Assembly: GCA_016699405.1 (NCBI GenBank)
Contig: CP064972.1
Coordinates: forward strand, 2,449,501 to 2,513,500
Origin: Holophagales bacterium
GTDB taxonomy: Bacteria; Acidobacteriota; Thermoanaerobaculia; Multivoradales; JAGPDF01
Direction of reading: 5' to 3'
Length of the DNA: 64,000 nucleotides
Shown: positions 27,176 to 36,315 of the stretch, piece after piece
How the letters are laid out: every line of letters begins with the position of its first letter
Numbering within the stretch: position 1 is the stretch's first letter
Position numbers and translations under genes: made by a program
Notes under the pieces: model-generated
What the model saw: the letters and a program-made list of their open reading frames with translations, nothing else
Told to the model about the DNA's origin: nothing
The model's database searches: none

Positions 27176-28930
27176 TCACGGACGGTGCACCGGCCAGAGC
27201 GCGCCGGCGTCGAATCCGTCGGCCCAGACGACGTTGAAGCCGAGCGAGAGCAGGCCGTAGCCGGTGTCGTTGTCGGCTCCGGCGACGCCGACGTCGAGCG
27301 CTTCGCTGCGCAGCAGGGTGGCGAGGGCGTCGGCAGTGAGGTTGGGGTATTCGTCGAGCAGCAGTGCGGCGCCGCCGGCCACGTGCGGGCACGACGCCGA
27401 GGTGCCGAAGAAGCCGCTGCCGCCCGGCCACGGCTGGCCGTTGCTGACCCCGTAGGTGGCGGTGCTGACGCCGTCGGGGGTGACGAGATCGGGCTTGAGG
27501 TAGCCGCCGGCGGCGGTGCCACCGGGGCCGAGCGTCGGGCCGCGGCTCGAGTAGACCTCGAGGGCGAGGCCGTTCCAGGCGAGGGCGCCGACGGTGAACG
27601 CCTGCGGCGAGTCGGCCGGCGAGCTGACGCTCCGCGCCGCGTTGAAGTGCTCGAAGTTGGCGCCGACGGTGCGCAGGTTGAGGTAGTCGGTCCCCGGTCC
27701 GGAGACGCGGGTGATCGCGAGGTAGTACCAGTCGCTCACTGAAGGAGTGAAGTCGATCTCCTCGAAGGGCAACTGGCCGGCGGTGCCGTTCTGCGAGTTG
27801 CTCGAGGCGGCGACGGAGAGCCACTGTGTGCCGTCCCATCGCCAGAGCTCGAGGTTGTAGTCGTGCGAGGCACCTTGCGTGGCGGGATTCGCCGGCCAGT
27901 CGCTCCAGGAGAGGGTGAGGTAGTACGAGTGCCCCGTCGTGAGGTAGCCCCAGCGATTCGACCACCCGCCGTCGAACGAGTGCCAGTTGGTGCCGGGGTA
28001 GGCGGAGTAGGTCGCCTCGTAGGTCTCGCCGTCGGCGTAGTTGCCGGCGGAGTTGACCCAGAGGATTCCCGCCTGGCGAGCCGCCTCGACCTTGGCGTTG
28101 GTCAGGTTGTGCGGCGCCCCGCTGCCGTCGTAGGGATAGGCGCCGAACGAGCCGCACGAGTACGAGATCACGTCGACGCCCTGGGCGGTGAACCAGTCGA
28201 CGGCGGAGTAGAAGTCGGCCTCGTTGCCGTCGTGGGCGAGGTAGAGGGAGGCCTGGGGCGCCATGTCGTGGACGATCTCGGCGCAGGCGGTGCCGTGCAG
28301 GCTGCTGCCGACCGGATCGCCGCTGGTGCCGCCGTTCCACAGCGTCACCTGGGCGGGCAACTCGCTGCCGAGCAGGCTCGCATAGCCGGAGAACCCGCCG
28401 CAGTCGAGCACGCCGACCTTCACCCCTTGCCCGAGGTAGCCGGCGGTGTGGAGCGTCGCCGCGCCGGTCGGGGTGACCCCCTCGCTGACCACGTCCGGCT
28501 CGCGATGGTTGGGACGCCGAACGCGAAGCACGCCCGGGGCGTCCGCGAGTGCCCGGAGGCTGGCCGCCGGGAGGGCGGCGAAGACCAGGCTCCCCTCGAC
28601 CGCGGTGATCCGGCCTCCGAGCTCGAGGGCGCGTGAGGCGATCGCCGGAGCGGCGGCTCCGAGGGTCTCGACGACGACCTCGACCGTGCCGTCGGGAGCG
28701 GTCAGCGCCGCCAACCCCTGCCGGGCCTCGGCGTTCGTTGCCTCGTGGGCCGAGCCCGCCGCGAGAATCTGGTTGAGCGCCGGCGCGAGCCGCGGGTGCG
28801 GTTCGGTGTCGACCCAGAGTCGCGGTGCCGCCGCGGGAGGCGGCCCGGGCGGCTCGGCTCCGGAGGCGGGAAGGGCGGCGAACAGCAGGAGGGCGAGGGC
28901 GGAGCCAGGGAGCAGGCGGGCGACGGACAT
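27176..28930 (-). CDS. Secreted subtilisin-like serine protease (S8) with DGFE tail
   Basis: 584 residues; ATG at 28930 chosen over one ten codons upstream because GGAGG lies 5-6 bases before it. Signal peptide (LALLLFAALPASGA), an N-terminal prodomain-like region to about 150, then the S8 domain: Asp near 174 in VGVLDCGG, His near 212 in SSLHGTAC, Ser near 510 in GTSASCPHVAGGAA. Between the last two sits an inserted beta-sandwich of about 120 residues (YYLTLSWSDWPANPATQGAS). The tail VWADGFDAGALWPVHRP is a variant of the shared motif. Upstream gene of an operon with the 14-repeat propeller protein. Extracellular protein degradation is the likely role. Confidence 0.88.
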   Translation of the reverse strand: MSVARLLPGSALALLLFAALPASGAEPPGPPPAAAPRLWVDTEPHPRLAPALNQILAAGSAHEATNAEARQGLAALTAPDGTVEVVVETLGAAAPAIASRALELGGRITAVEGSLVFAALPAASLRALADAPGVLRVRRPNHREPDVVSEGVTPTGAATLHTAGYLGQGVKVGVLDCGGFSGYASLLGSELPAQVTLWNGGTSGDPVGSSLHGTACAEIVHDMAPQASLYLAHDGNEADFYSAVDWFTAQGVDVISYSCGSFGAYPYDGSGAPHNLTNAKVEAARQAGILWVNSAGNYADGETYEATYSAYPGTNWHSFDGGWSNRWGYLTTGHSYYLTLSWSDWPANPATQGASHDYNLELWRWDGTQWLSVAASSNSQNGTAGQLPFEEIDFTPSVSDWYYLAITRVSGPGTDYLNLRTVGANFEHFNAARSVSSPADSPQAFTVGALAWNGLALEVYSSRGPTLGPGGTAAGGYLKPDLVTPDGVSTATYGVSNGQPWPGGSGFFGTSASCPHVAGGAALLLDEYPNLTADALATLLRSEALDVGVAGADNDTGYGLLSLGFNVVWADGFDAGALWPVHRP

Positions 28931-29099
28931 GGTGGCCTCCGGGCAGGTCGAGCGGTTCATGCCCGGAGCTTCCGCCGCGAGCGTTGGAGCAGCGTTGGAC
29001 CGCTGCGCCGGCGTGCCGCCGGCGGCGGTCCGGCGCGACGGCGATTCGGGCGGCGTGCTGCCGAATCGGCGGAGATCGCTCCTGTAGGATCCGCCGGAC

Positions 29100-30404
29100 A
29101 TGACGGAACGAGCGGAGGCGCCTGGTCCGCGGCGTCCGGCGCTGGTGCGCGCTATCGGTCGCTGGGATCTCACGGCGGCGGTGGTCAACGGCATCGTCGG
29201 CAGCGCGATCTTCGGCCTTCCGGCGACGCTCGTCGCGCTCACCGGAGCCTGGAGCCCGGTCGCCGCGCTCGCCGCCGGGCTCGGCATCCTGGCGATCGTC
29301 CTTTGCTTCGCCGAGGTGGGAAGTCGCTTCCGCGATGCGGGCGGCCCTTACCTCTACACGCGCGAGGCGTTCGGCCCCTGGGTCGGCTTCGAGATCGGCT
29401 GGCTGATCTTCTGGACGCGGGTGCTGTCGGCCGCGGCGAACCTCAACGTCTTCGCGCTCTACCTCGGGGAACTGCTGCCGGCCGCGCGGGAGGGTGCCGG
29501 GCGGCTCGTGGCGATGGCGGTGCTCTGGTCGGCCGTCGCGGCGCTCAACGTCGTCGGGGTGCGCCAGGCGACCTGGGCGGTGGACCTGTTCACCGTCGCC
29601 AAGCTCCTGCCGCTCGGGCTGGTCGTGGCGATCGGCCTCGGCAGGGTCTCGACGGCGACGCTCGCCACGCAAGCGGTCGGTCAGCCCGACTGGACGCAGG
29701 CGATCCTGCTGCTCGTCTTCGCCTACGGTGGCTTCGAGACCGCGCTGCTGCCGGCCGGCGAGGCCCGCGATCCGAAGCGCGACACGGCCTTCGCCCTGTT
29801 CGTCGCCCTGGCCCTGGTGGCGGGGATCTACTGTCTGGTGCAACTCGTCGTGGTCGGCGTCGTGCCGCACGCGGCGGGTGAGCGCGCGCCGATCGCCGCC
29901 GTCTTGCGCGCCCTGCTCGGGCCGTTCGGTGCGACGCTCGGCAGCCTGGCGGCGATGGTGTCGATCTACGGCTGGTCGACGGGGACCCTTCTGCAGTCGC
30001 CGCGGGTGCTCTTCGCCATGGCCGAGCGGGGCGAGCTGCCGGGCGTGCTGGCGCGGGTTCACCCGCGCTTCCGCACACCCGACGTGGCCATCGTGCTCTT
30101 CGCCGCCGCGGCGTTCGGCTTCGCTGCGTTCGGCAGCTTCGCTTCGAACGCGACCTTCGCGGCGATCGTGCGACTCGTCTACTACGCCCTCACGGCGGCC
30201 GCGCTCGTCGTCCTGCGGCGACGTGGCGGCGAGGCGCCGGGATTCCGCCTGCCGCTCGCCGGCCTGATCGTCCCGCTGGCGGTCGGCTTCTGCCTGGTTC
30301 TCCTCGCCACCCGCACCTTCGAGCAGGCGTGGATTCTCGCGTTGCTGGTTCTGGTCGGCTTGCCGTTGCGAGCGCTCGCCGGTCGCGGGGCGACGGCCGC
30401 ATGA
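29100..30404 (+). CDS. APC-family amino acid permease
   Basis: 434 residues with about 12 membrane helices. The first helix carries AAVVNGIVGSAIFGLPATLV, the glycine-rich unwound segment of the APC superfamily that binds substrate; AEVGSRFRDAGGPYLYTREA and FAYGGFETALLPAGEARDPK are the other conserved APC stretches. Transport of amino acids or amines by proton symport or exchange is the family role; the substrate cannot be told. Divergent from the subtilase operon with 169 bases between starts. Confidence 0.88.
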   Translation: MTERAEAPGPRRPALVRAIGRWDLTAAVVNGIVGSAIFGLPATLVALTGAWSPVAALAAGLGILAIVLCFAEVGSRFRDAGGPYLYTREAFGPWVGFEIGWLIFWTRVLSAAANLNVFALYLGELLPAAREGAGRLVAMAVLWSAVAALNVVGVRQATWAVDLFTVAKLLPLGLVVAIGLGRVSTATLATQAVGQPDWTQAILLLVFAYGGFETALLPAGEARDPKRDTAFALFVALALVAGIYCLVQLVVVGVVPHAAGERAPIAAVLRALLGPFGATLGSLAAMVSIYGWSTGTLLQSPRVLFAMAERGELPGVLARVHPRFRTPDVAIVLFAAAAFGFAAFGSFASNATFAAIVRLVYYALTAAALVVLRRRGGEAPGFRLPLAGLIVPLAVGFCLVLLATRTFEQAWILALLVLVGLPLRALAGRGATAA

Positions 30405-30431
30405 CCAGGTGATCGCGGCCCGCCCGGCTCT

Positions 30432-31301
30432 CTACTCGCCGATCCGCATCTGCATGACCTCGGAGCTCAGCCGCCAGGTCCCCTTCTGACGGACCAGCTG
30501 TGCTTCGGACTTGACCTTGCCGTAGGTCGCCTCGCCTTCGACGAGCAGCAGGGCGCGGTCGCCGCGCACCCAGCCGCGAACGACGCGGAAGCTCACGGTC
30601 GGGTGGTCCTTGCGGAACGACTCGAGGATCTCCTGCGAGTGGTCCTTCCAGTCGGCCTGGGTCTCTTCGGTGAAGAAGGGCTTGGCAGCGGCGTAGTCCC
30701 ACGCCACCATCGGGCCGTGCAGCGCGGTGTAGGCCTTGCCCGGCTCGCCGCCGCCGGCCGGGAGGGGATCGCCGTAGTCGCTCGGTGCCACCGGAACGTC
30801 GAAGCTGACGTCGAAGGCGAGGCTGTCGGGCTTGGCGAGCTTCAAGCTGCCGTGGATGCGGCCGCCGTCCACCTTGATCGTCGACTGGGCGCTTCCGTCG
30901 TAACAGAGGCCGCATCCGTCGCCGGAGGCAAAGGCGTACGAGACACCCTTGTAGGCGCCGGTCTTCGAGAACTGGAAGTAGGCGACGAGGGTCTCGTCGT
31001 CGCGGAAGTAGTTGTCGATCATGTACTCGCGGTCGTAGTCGTGGTCGAGCGCTTCCTCGATGAACCCGGCGTTGGAGATCGCGACCTTGATCCCCGGCTC
31101 GTCGTCGAGACCGACCTTGGCTGGGAAGGCATAGGCCCCCCGGGCCTCGAACTTCATCGTCTTGCTCTCGATCGAGCCCTGTGCCTGCCGCTTCTCGGGT
31201 GTCTCCGCGCGGACCGCGAACGGCGCGAGCGCGGCGAGCAGCAGGGCGAGCACCCGGGAAGGCGGAATGAGCAGACGGGAGGGGACGGCAGGTCGGTGCA
31301 A
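30432..31301 (-). CDS. Secreted protein of unknown function
   Basis: 289 residues. A TTG start at 31301 is inferred because AAAGGAG lies 6-7 bases before it and the signal peptide (VLALLLAALAPFAVRA) follows; no ATG fits. The first 190 residues are beta-rich (SIESKTMKFEARGAYAFPAK; DGCGLCYDGSAQSTIKVDGG with two Cys). The C-terminal 95 residues resemble a DUF4440/NTF2-like fold (WDYAAAKPFFTEETQADWKD ... SEAQLVRQKGTWRL). No DGFE tail. It lies convergent to, and 27 bases from, the permease gene. Periplasmic. Confidence 0.65.
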   Translation of the reverse strand: MHRPAVPSRLLIPPSRVLALLLAALAPFAVRAETPEKRQAQGSIESKTMKFEARGAYAFPAKVGLDDEPGIKVAISNAGFIEEALDHDYDREYMIDNYFRDDETLVAYFQFSKTGAYKGVSYAFASGDGCGLCYDGSAQSTIKVDGGRIHGSLKLAKPDSLAFDVSFDVPVAPSDYGDPLPAGGGEPGKAYTALHGPMVAWDYAAAKPFFTEETQADWKDHSQEILESFRKDHPTVSFRVVRGWVRGDRALLLVEGEATYGKVKSEAQLVRQKGTWRLSSEVMQMRIGE

Positions 31302-31336
31302 GGGAAGCTCCTTTCGACTCGCTTCGGGTTCTGAGA

Positions 31337-31971
31337 TCAACCTACGTCGTTTCGCGGCGAGCGGGGACAGAGGATCGCACGGGTGAGGCCGTGCTCGGCT
31401 TCCGGTCGTCGCGGTCCGTCCGGCGGTGGCTCGAGCTTGCGCTCCGGATCGCCGGCAGCCCCGGTCTGGAGGTTCGCCGGGAGGTGTCCGACGTCGCCGG
31501 CGGCGGTCACCTTGCAGCGGCCGTCGGGCTCGACGCGGACGATCGAGAGGCTGGCGTGGCCGACCGACATCTCGAGCCAGGCCTTGCCGTCGACCCGCAT
31601 CGCCCGCGTGAGCAGGTAGCGGATCACGTTGCCATGGGCGACGAAGAGCTCGTGTCGCTCGTTTCCCGTCGCCGGCACGAAACGGCGTGCGAAGAGGGCG
31701 TCGAGCCGCTCGGCGCATGCCGCCATCTCTTCCGGCTTCTGGTCGGTGTTCGCCCCGGCGCGCCACGCCGGTGGCGAGCATTCGGCAAGATCGGGCTCGA
31801 TCTCGACCGTCGCGCCCCGGAGATCGGCGGCGAGGACCCGTGCGGTCTCTCGCGAGCGAGCCAGGGGGCTCGCCATCGACCGGGCCGTCGCGGTGCGGTG
31901 GCTGGTGCCGGTGGTGGATCGTGCGACCTCCGGGGCAGGGTGGCGGCACCGGCGAGGAGCACGAGTCGCAC
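31337..31971 (-). pseudogene. Histidine phosphatase family gene with disrupted 5' end
   Basis: From an ATG at 31876 the protein runs MASPLARSRETARVLAADL ... FVAHGNVIRYLL, which covers most of a phosphoglycerate-mutase-like histidine phosphatase including the second catalytic His (AHGNVIR). The first catalytic segment is not in frame with a start: CRHPAPEVA sits just upstream in the same frame, but is preceded by a stop, while the expected N-terminus VRLVLL is encoded in another frame starting GTG at 31971. The roughly 30 residues usually found between RH and SPLARSRE are also missing. Either a decayed gene or sequence error. Confidence 0.55.
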
Positions 31972-32059
31972 GTTATGGCGCGTTGGGCCGCGTCGCAAGG
32001 CCGTGAGAGGATGCGCGCCGAACCGACCGTACGGTGCGACCGGCGAGGAGAGCTCTTCG

Positions 32060-32479
32060 ATGTCCCACGACCACCCCGAGATGCCGCGGACCGGCATCGC
32101 CGAGATCGACGGCGAGCACGCGCTCGAATTGCGCGTCGTGCGGGAGCTGCAGGCGGCGCTGCTCGCCGGCGAACGAGCGCTCGCCGCCGAGCTGCTCGAG
32201 CGGCTGGCCGATTTCACCAATGCGCACTTCCTCACCGAACAGCTCCTGATGCGTCTGCACGCCTACCCAGGCTACGAGGCGCACCAGCAGGAGCACGATC
32301 GCCTGATCGGCGAGCTCGGCGAGTTGCGGACCGCGCTTGCCGACGCCTCGCCGCTCGACGCCCGGGGCGAGGCCGATAGGCTCGAGCGCTGGCTTCTCGC
32401 GCACATGGCGACCTCGGACCAGGCGCTCGGCGACTTCCTCGGCCAATCGCCGGCGGGGCACCCGACCCCTGAGGCATGA
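32060..32479 (+). CDS. Bacteriohemerythrin
   Basis: 139 residues. The four-helix hemerythrin iron ligands are visible in order: His in DGEHALELR, His and Glu in NAHFLTEQLL, His pair in YEAHQQEHD, and His with Asp in LLAHMATSDQ. This binds a di-iron centre that reversibly binds O2. Stand-alone bacteriohemerythrins serve O2 sensing, storage or delivery. No signal peptide. Neighbours give no further hint: 47 bases downstream is a phosphoesterase gene on the same strand. Confidence 0.88.
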   Translation: MSHDHPEMPRTGIAEIDGEHALELRVVRELQAALLAGERALAAELLERLADFTNAHFLTEQLLMRLHAYPGYEAHQQEHDRLIGELGELRTALADASPLDARGEADRLERWLLAHMATSDQALGDFLGQSPAGHPTPEA

Positions 32480-32525
32480 GGAGGGGAGGGCGCACGTTCC
32501 GTCCGTGCGTTCGCCCTGGTGAACG

Positions 32526-33299
32526 ATGCGCATCGCCCTGCTCTCGGACGTTCACGGCAATCTCGCCGCCCTCGAGGCGGTGATCGCCGACCTCGAGCGG
32601 CGCTCGGTCGACGCGGTGGTCGATCTCGGCGACCTCGTCTCCGGGCCGCTCTGCCCGCGCGAGACGGCCGCGCGGTTGCGTGCGACGGGCTGGCTCCACC
32701 TCGCGGGCAACCACGAGCGGCAGCTCCTGACCCGTCCTCCGGAATCGCTCGGTGCCTCGGACGCCCACGCTCGCGCCGAGCTCGGTCCGGAGTGGCTGGA
32801 CTGGCTCTCGACCCTGCCGCCCTCCTTCTGTTGGAGCGACGACCTGTTCCTCTGCCACGGCACGCCGGCGAGCGATCTCGTCTACCTGCTGGAGACAGTC
32901 GAGCGCGATCATGCGCGGCTCGCCCTGCCGGAGGAGATCGAAGAGCGCCTCGGCGGCGCCTCGGCGGCAGTCGTCGCCTGCGGGCACACGCACATCCCGC
33001 GCTGTGTCCGTCGCGCGGACGGCCGACTGCTCGTCAACCCGGGGAGCGTCGGTCTGCAGGCCTACGTCGGCGACTATCCGCACCTCCATGCCATGGAGAC
33101 CGGCTCTCCCGATGCGCGGTATGCGGTTCTCGAGCGCCGGCGCGAGGGGTGGCAGTGCGAGCTCGTGGCCGTTCCCTACGATTCGCGGGACATGGCCCGC
33201 CTCGCCGCCGAGCGGGGGCGACCGGAATGGGAGCATGCGCTGCTCCACGGTTACGTCGCGCCGGGTGAGCGACCGCGACCGGAGAGAGCGCACGGCTGA
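32526..33299 (+). CDS. Metallophosphoesterase, YfcE/MJ0936-like
   Basis: 257 residues. Calcineurin-like two-metal site: LLSDVHGNLAALEAVI (D-x-H), DLGDLVSGP (GD), LAGNHERQL (GNHE), VACGHTHIPR (GHTH), all within the first 170 residues, followed by VNPGSVGL. The family hydrolyses phosphodiesters or acts as a diadenosine tetraphosphatase-like enzyme; the natural substrate is unknown. Cytoplasmic. Followed 25 bases later by a zinc-ribbon membrane protein. Confidence 0.88.
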   Translation: MRIALLSDVHGNLAALEAVIADLERRSVDAVVDLGDLVSGPLCPRETAARLRATGWLHLAGNHERQLLTRPPESLGASDAHARAELGPEWLDWLSTLPPSFCWSDDLFLCHGTPASDLVYLLETVERDHARLALPEEIEERLGGASAAVVACGHTHIPRCVRRADGRLLVNPGSVGLQAYVGDYPHLHAMETGSPDARYAVLERRREGWQCELVAVPYDSRDMARLAAERGRPEWEHALLHGYVAPGERPRPERAHG

Positions 33300-33324
33300 G
33301 GCGGCGTCCGGGAAGGGGGAGACG

Positions 33325-33861
33325 ATGCTGATCCTGCACGGGATCTACCAGTGGGCGGTTCGGCGGGTGGCGTTTCGCCACGACTTCTGCCGCGGCTGCG
33401 GGCAGGCGACCCTGGCGGTCCGCGTGCGCGCCTTCCGCGTGCTGCACCTCTACTGGGTGCCGGTTCTGCCCCTGGGCTTCTGGCGCACCTGGCATTGCAG
33501 CCGCTGCGGCCGCCCACCGGACGCCAACACCCGAACGCGGCGCGGATTCAAGATCGCCGGTGCCGTGATGCTGGTGGCCCTGGCCATCGCCGCGTGGTGG
33601 GAGGCCCCGGGAGAGGTTCACGGCGGGGCGCTTGTCTTCGTCTGGTCGGTGAGGATCGGTCTGACGGCCGCGGCGGCACTCGCCCTACGCGCCGCTTGGC
33701 GTCACCAGCCCGACCCCGACCGGCAGAAGGCACTCGCCGGGATCCAGCCCTTCACCGGGAGCGACTGTCCGGCATGTGGCGGGCAGCTGCTGGGGGTGCC
33801 CGACCGCCACTGCCTCAGCTGCGGGTGCCGCCACGAACCGCTCGCCGCGAGCGGCAGCTAG
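33325..33861 (+). CDS. Zinc-ribbon membrane protein
   Basis: 178 residues. Two CxxC pairs, FCRGCGQATL and HCSRCGRPP, flank an amphipathic region near the N-terminus (residues 18-60). Two membrane helices follow (IAGAVMLVALAIAAWW; LVFVWSVRIGLTAAAALAL). A second zinc ribbon CPACGG ... CLSCGC ends the protein. ATG at 33325 with GGGGGAGA upstream. Unknown function; the same-strand spacing of 25 bases suggests co-transcription with the phosphoesterase. Confidence 0.65.
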   Translation: MLILHGIYQWAVRRVAFRHDFCRGCGQATLAVRVRAFRVLHLYWVPVLPLGFWRTWHCSRCGRPPDANTRTRRGFKIAGAVMLVALAIAAWWEAPGEVHGGALVFVWSVRIGLTAAAALALRAAWRHQPDPDRQKALAGIQPFTGSDCPACGGQLLGVPDRHCLSCGCRHEPLAASGS

Positions 33862-33881
33862 CGGCCCTTCACCCCCTCGCA

Positions 33882-33941
33882 AGGTGCCAGGGACTTCGAC
33901 AAAGTCCTTGATTTCAGTGACTTGAAAAGTGGCTGGCACCT
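33882..33941. repeat. REP-like nested inverted repeats
   Basis: Outer arms aggtgccagggactt (33882-33896) and aagtggctggcacct (33927-33941) pair with two mismatches; the outer 9 bases are perfect. An inner perfect stem ggactt/aagtcc (33891-33896 and 33902-33907) sits inside. It lies between two convergent genes. The shape, with GTGCCAG ends, recalls REP/BIME-type elements, but I found no second copy in the window and no RAYT transposase. It could also act as a terminator. Confidence 0.45.
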
Positions 33942-33951
33942 GTTCGCGGGG

Positions 33952-36315
33952 TCAGGGGTGGGTCCAGCGCGACAGGCCGTTCTCGAAGCTGTCGTCGAAG
34001 AGGTGGAGCGGTCGGAAGACCTGAAGGAGGTGGCGGAGCGCCTCGGGCGGGTTCTGCGGCGCCCCGCTGGCGCCGGCCTGGTCGTGTGAGTTCACGCCGT
34101 GGCAGGAGGCGCAGACCCGCACCTCCCCAGGCTGGAGGGTAATCCAGAAACGCTCGTGGATCACCGGCAAGCCCGCCGCATCGTTGAGCTGGTACGTGAT
34201 CGCCCGATGGGCCGGCACCAGCGCGGCGAGCGAGCCGTCCGCGCCGAGCGCCACCGCCCCGGGGAGCAGCCCCGGTGCGGGGGGATTGGTCGCCGCCGGG
34301 TCGTGCAGCGGGCGGGGGAGCACGCGGCGACCCGGAACCGGCGTCGCGACCCCCCCTCGGCCGCGGACGAGGTCGGCCTGGAAGATCTGCAACTGAGCGA
34401 TGTCGTAGATCGTGTCGCCGGCGAGGTAGTCGTCGGCGAGCGTCGTCGCGCTGCCGCCGGCGACGTGCAGGTTGAACGGCTGCTGGCGATCGGCGCGGTC
34501 GCGCGTCGTCACGTTGCGGCTGACGATCAGGCCGAGGCCGAGCTCGGCGAGCGACTGGCGGAAGGCCTGCTCGTCGACGTGCTCTTCGGCGAAGACCTGG
34601 GCTTCCGGGGACGGCAGCGGCGAGCCCGGCTGCGGCGGCACGGGGCGTGACCGCACTTCGACCGGCTCGAGCTCCCACATCGGAACCGAGGCCGAGTAGC
34701 TCACGAGTTGATCCGGATCCCACCAGGAGACCGTTTTGGCGATGCCGTTGGTGAGCGTCGTCCCGGCGCGCAGCGAGCCCGTGCAGCCGGGCGTGGAGTC
34801 AGCGACGAGGTTGCGCAAGCGGAACTGGTAGCGCGACAGGGGGTTCTGGGCGGTGCCGCCGTTGACGTCGACGCGGGTCTCGGGGCCGCTCGTGTCGGCG
34901 CGATAGCCGGCGTGGGCGGCGACGAGCGAACCGTCGGAGAGCGGGAGCGGGTCGCGATAGAGACCGGAGTGGCAAGCGGGTGGGGAGCTCGACGGAAAGG
35001 CGGTCAGGCGATGGGTGCGATAGACGACCGACGCGGCGTCGGCGGGAACGTTCGGTGCCAGGGCGATTTCGATCACCTGTCCGGCGGCGTGCGTCTGGCT
35101 CTCCTGCGCGTCGACGCCGAGGTAGGAGCCGGCGAGGTCCGGCCGCTCCCGCACCTGGAAGAAGTTGGCGATCCAGTTCGGGTTGGTGCGCGGCATGCTG
35201 GTCGACTGGAAGGGAACGATCCGCGGATCGTCGTTGCGCGCCCGGTTCACCGCGAAGGCGAGCTCGTGCCGGCCGATGTGGTTGAGCGTCTCCATCGCCG
35301 TGCCGTCCTGGTTGATCGTCCACGGGAAGAAGTGGTTGAACTCGAAGCCGACCTCCCACGGTCGGAGCAGATCGGTGCGGTTGGGAAACGGCTCCGGGAA
35401 GATCTCCGGTGCTCGCGCGACAGCCGTCGCTCCGGGGCTCTCGTCGGTCCAGTCGAAGGTGCCGTAGGCGCCCCCCTGGTCGTCGTCGTTGGCGAGGCCG
35501 TCGCGTTGGAGGTGGTCCCAGCGCACGAAGACGACGCGGCCGAAGCTGTCGACCTTCGGACCGAAGTCGCCCGAGGGCGAGTGGTCGAGCAGCCGGAGAT
35601 CGCCGCTCAGCGGGTCGAGGCTCCAGAGGCCGGTGACCGTCTGCTCGCCGCGATACTCGTCGAACTGCGGGTAGAGATGCACCTGTCCGTCGCGCGGCCG
35701 ATCGGAGGTGAAGAGGATCCGCCCGTCCGAGCCGTAGCACGGGCTCAAGTTGTTGTAGCCGGCCGGCTGCAGCGGCACGCGGCTGATCGCCGCGGTCTGC
35801 CCCTGGCCCAGGCCGGTGACCTCGTAGAGCTGCCAGTTCCAGGTCTGCTGCAGGTGCTGCTCGTTCCACCGCGGTGCGCCGACCACCATGGCGAAGAGTG
35901 CGCGCGTGCCGCTCCAGTGCACGCAAGGGTCGCGGACGGCGATCGAGGTCGCCCCCTGGAAACCGGGAGGCGCGCCGGGGACGGAGGTGTCGGGCAACCC
36001 GTAGCCAGCCTCTTGCGTGAGGTTCCTCAGTGTGCCGTCGGGATAGAGGATCCAGAGGTCGCCACCGCGTCCGGCGTGAGCCGGGTCGGCCAGGTGATTG
36101 GCGAACGACGAGGTGGCCGTGGCGACATCGTCGGGGATCGGCGGCTGCGTGACGAAGAGGACCGGATTCGGGCGGACGAGCGGTGCCTCGTTGGTGTCTC
36201 CCCGAGGTTGGGCGCCAGCGCTCGGGACGAGCACGGTCAAGAGCACGAGAAGCGGAGCACCGAGGCGGACCGGGCGGTCCCGTTTCCTAGGTGGAGCGGA
36301 GGCGGCTCGCGGCAT
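33952..36315 (-). CDS. Secreted TolB-like protein with one haem c motif and DGFE-like tail
   Basis: 787 residues. ATG at 36315 gives signal peptide LLVLLTVLVPSAGA. A TolB/WD40-like propeller lies in residues 70-330 (GGDLWILYPDGTLRNLTQEA; ILFTSDRPRDGQVHLY). Near the C-terminus VCASCHGVNSHDQAG is a single C-x-x-C-H haem-attachment site. The tail LFDDSFENGLSRWTHP is the most divergent of the shared tails. The propeller plus haem layout recalls the alpha subunit of hydrazine synthase and related anaerobic-metabolism proteins, but only in outline. Periplasmic or surface electron-transfer protein is the cautious call. Confidence 0.75.
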   Translation of the reverse strand: MPRAASAPPRKRDRPVRLGAPLLVLLTVLVPSAGAQPRGDTNEAPLVRPNPVLFVTQPPIPDDVATATSSFANHLADPAHAGRGGDLWILYPDGTLRNLTQEAGYGLPDTSVPGAPPGFQGATSIAVRDPCVHWSGTRALFAMVVGAPRWNEQHLQQTWNWQLYEVTGLGQGQTAAISRVPLQPAGYNNLSPCYGSDGRILFTSDRPRDGQVHLYPQFDEYRGEQTVTGLWSLDPLSGDLRLLDHSPSGDFGPKVDSFGRVVFVRWDHLQRDGLANDDDQGGAYGTFDWTDESPGATAVARAPEIFPEPFPNRTDLLRPWEVGFEFNHFFPWTINQDGTAMETLNHIGRHELAFAVNRARNDDPRIVPFQSTSMPRTNPNWIANFFQVRERPDLAGSYLGVDAQESQTHAAGQVIEIALAPNVPADAASVVYRTHRLTAFPSSSPPACHSGLYRDPLPLSDGSLVAAHAGYRADTSGPETRVDVNGGTAQNPLSRYQFRLRNLVADSTPGCTGSLRAGTTLTNGIAKTVSWWDPDQLVSYSASVPMWELEPVEVRSRPVPPQPGSPLPSPEAQVFAEEHVDEQAFRQSLAELGLGLIVSRNVTTRDRADRQQPFNLHVAGGSATTLADDYLAGDTIYDIAQLQIFQADLVRGRGGVATPVPGRRVLPRPLHDPAATNPPAPGLLPGAVALGADGSLAALVPAHRAITYQLNDAAGLPVIHERFWITLQPGEVRVCASCHGVNSHDQAGASGAPQNPPEALRHLLQVFRPLHLFDDSFENGLSRWTHP

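Noticed and set aside
33952..36315. Hydrazine synthase alpha subunit
   Set aside because: Only the propeller plus one CxxCH agree; there is no beta/gamma subunit and the rest does not recall the enzyme's active-site regions.
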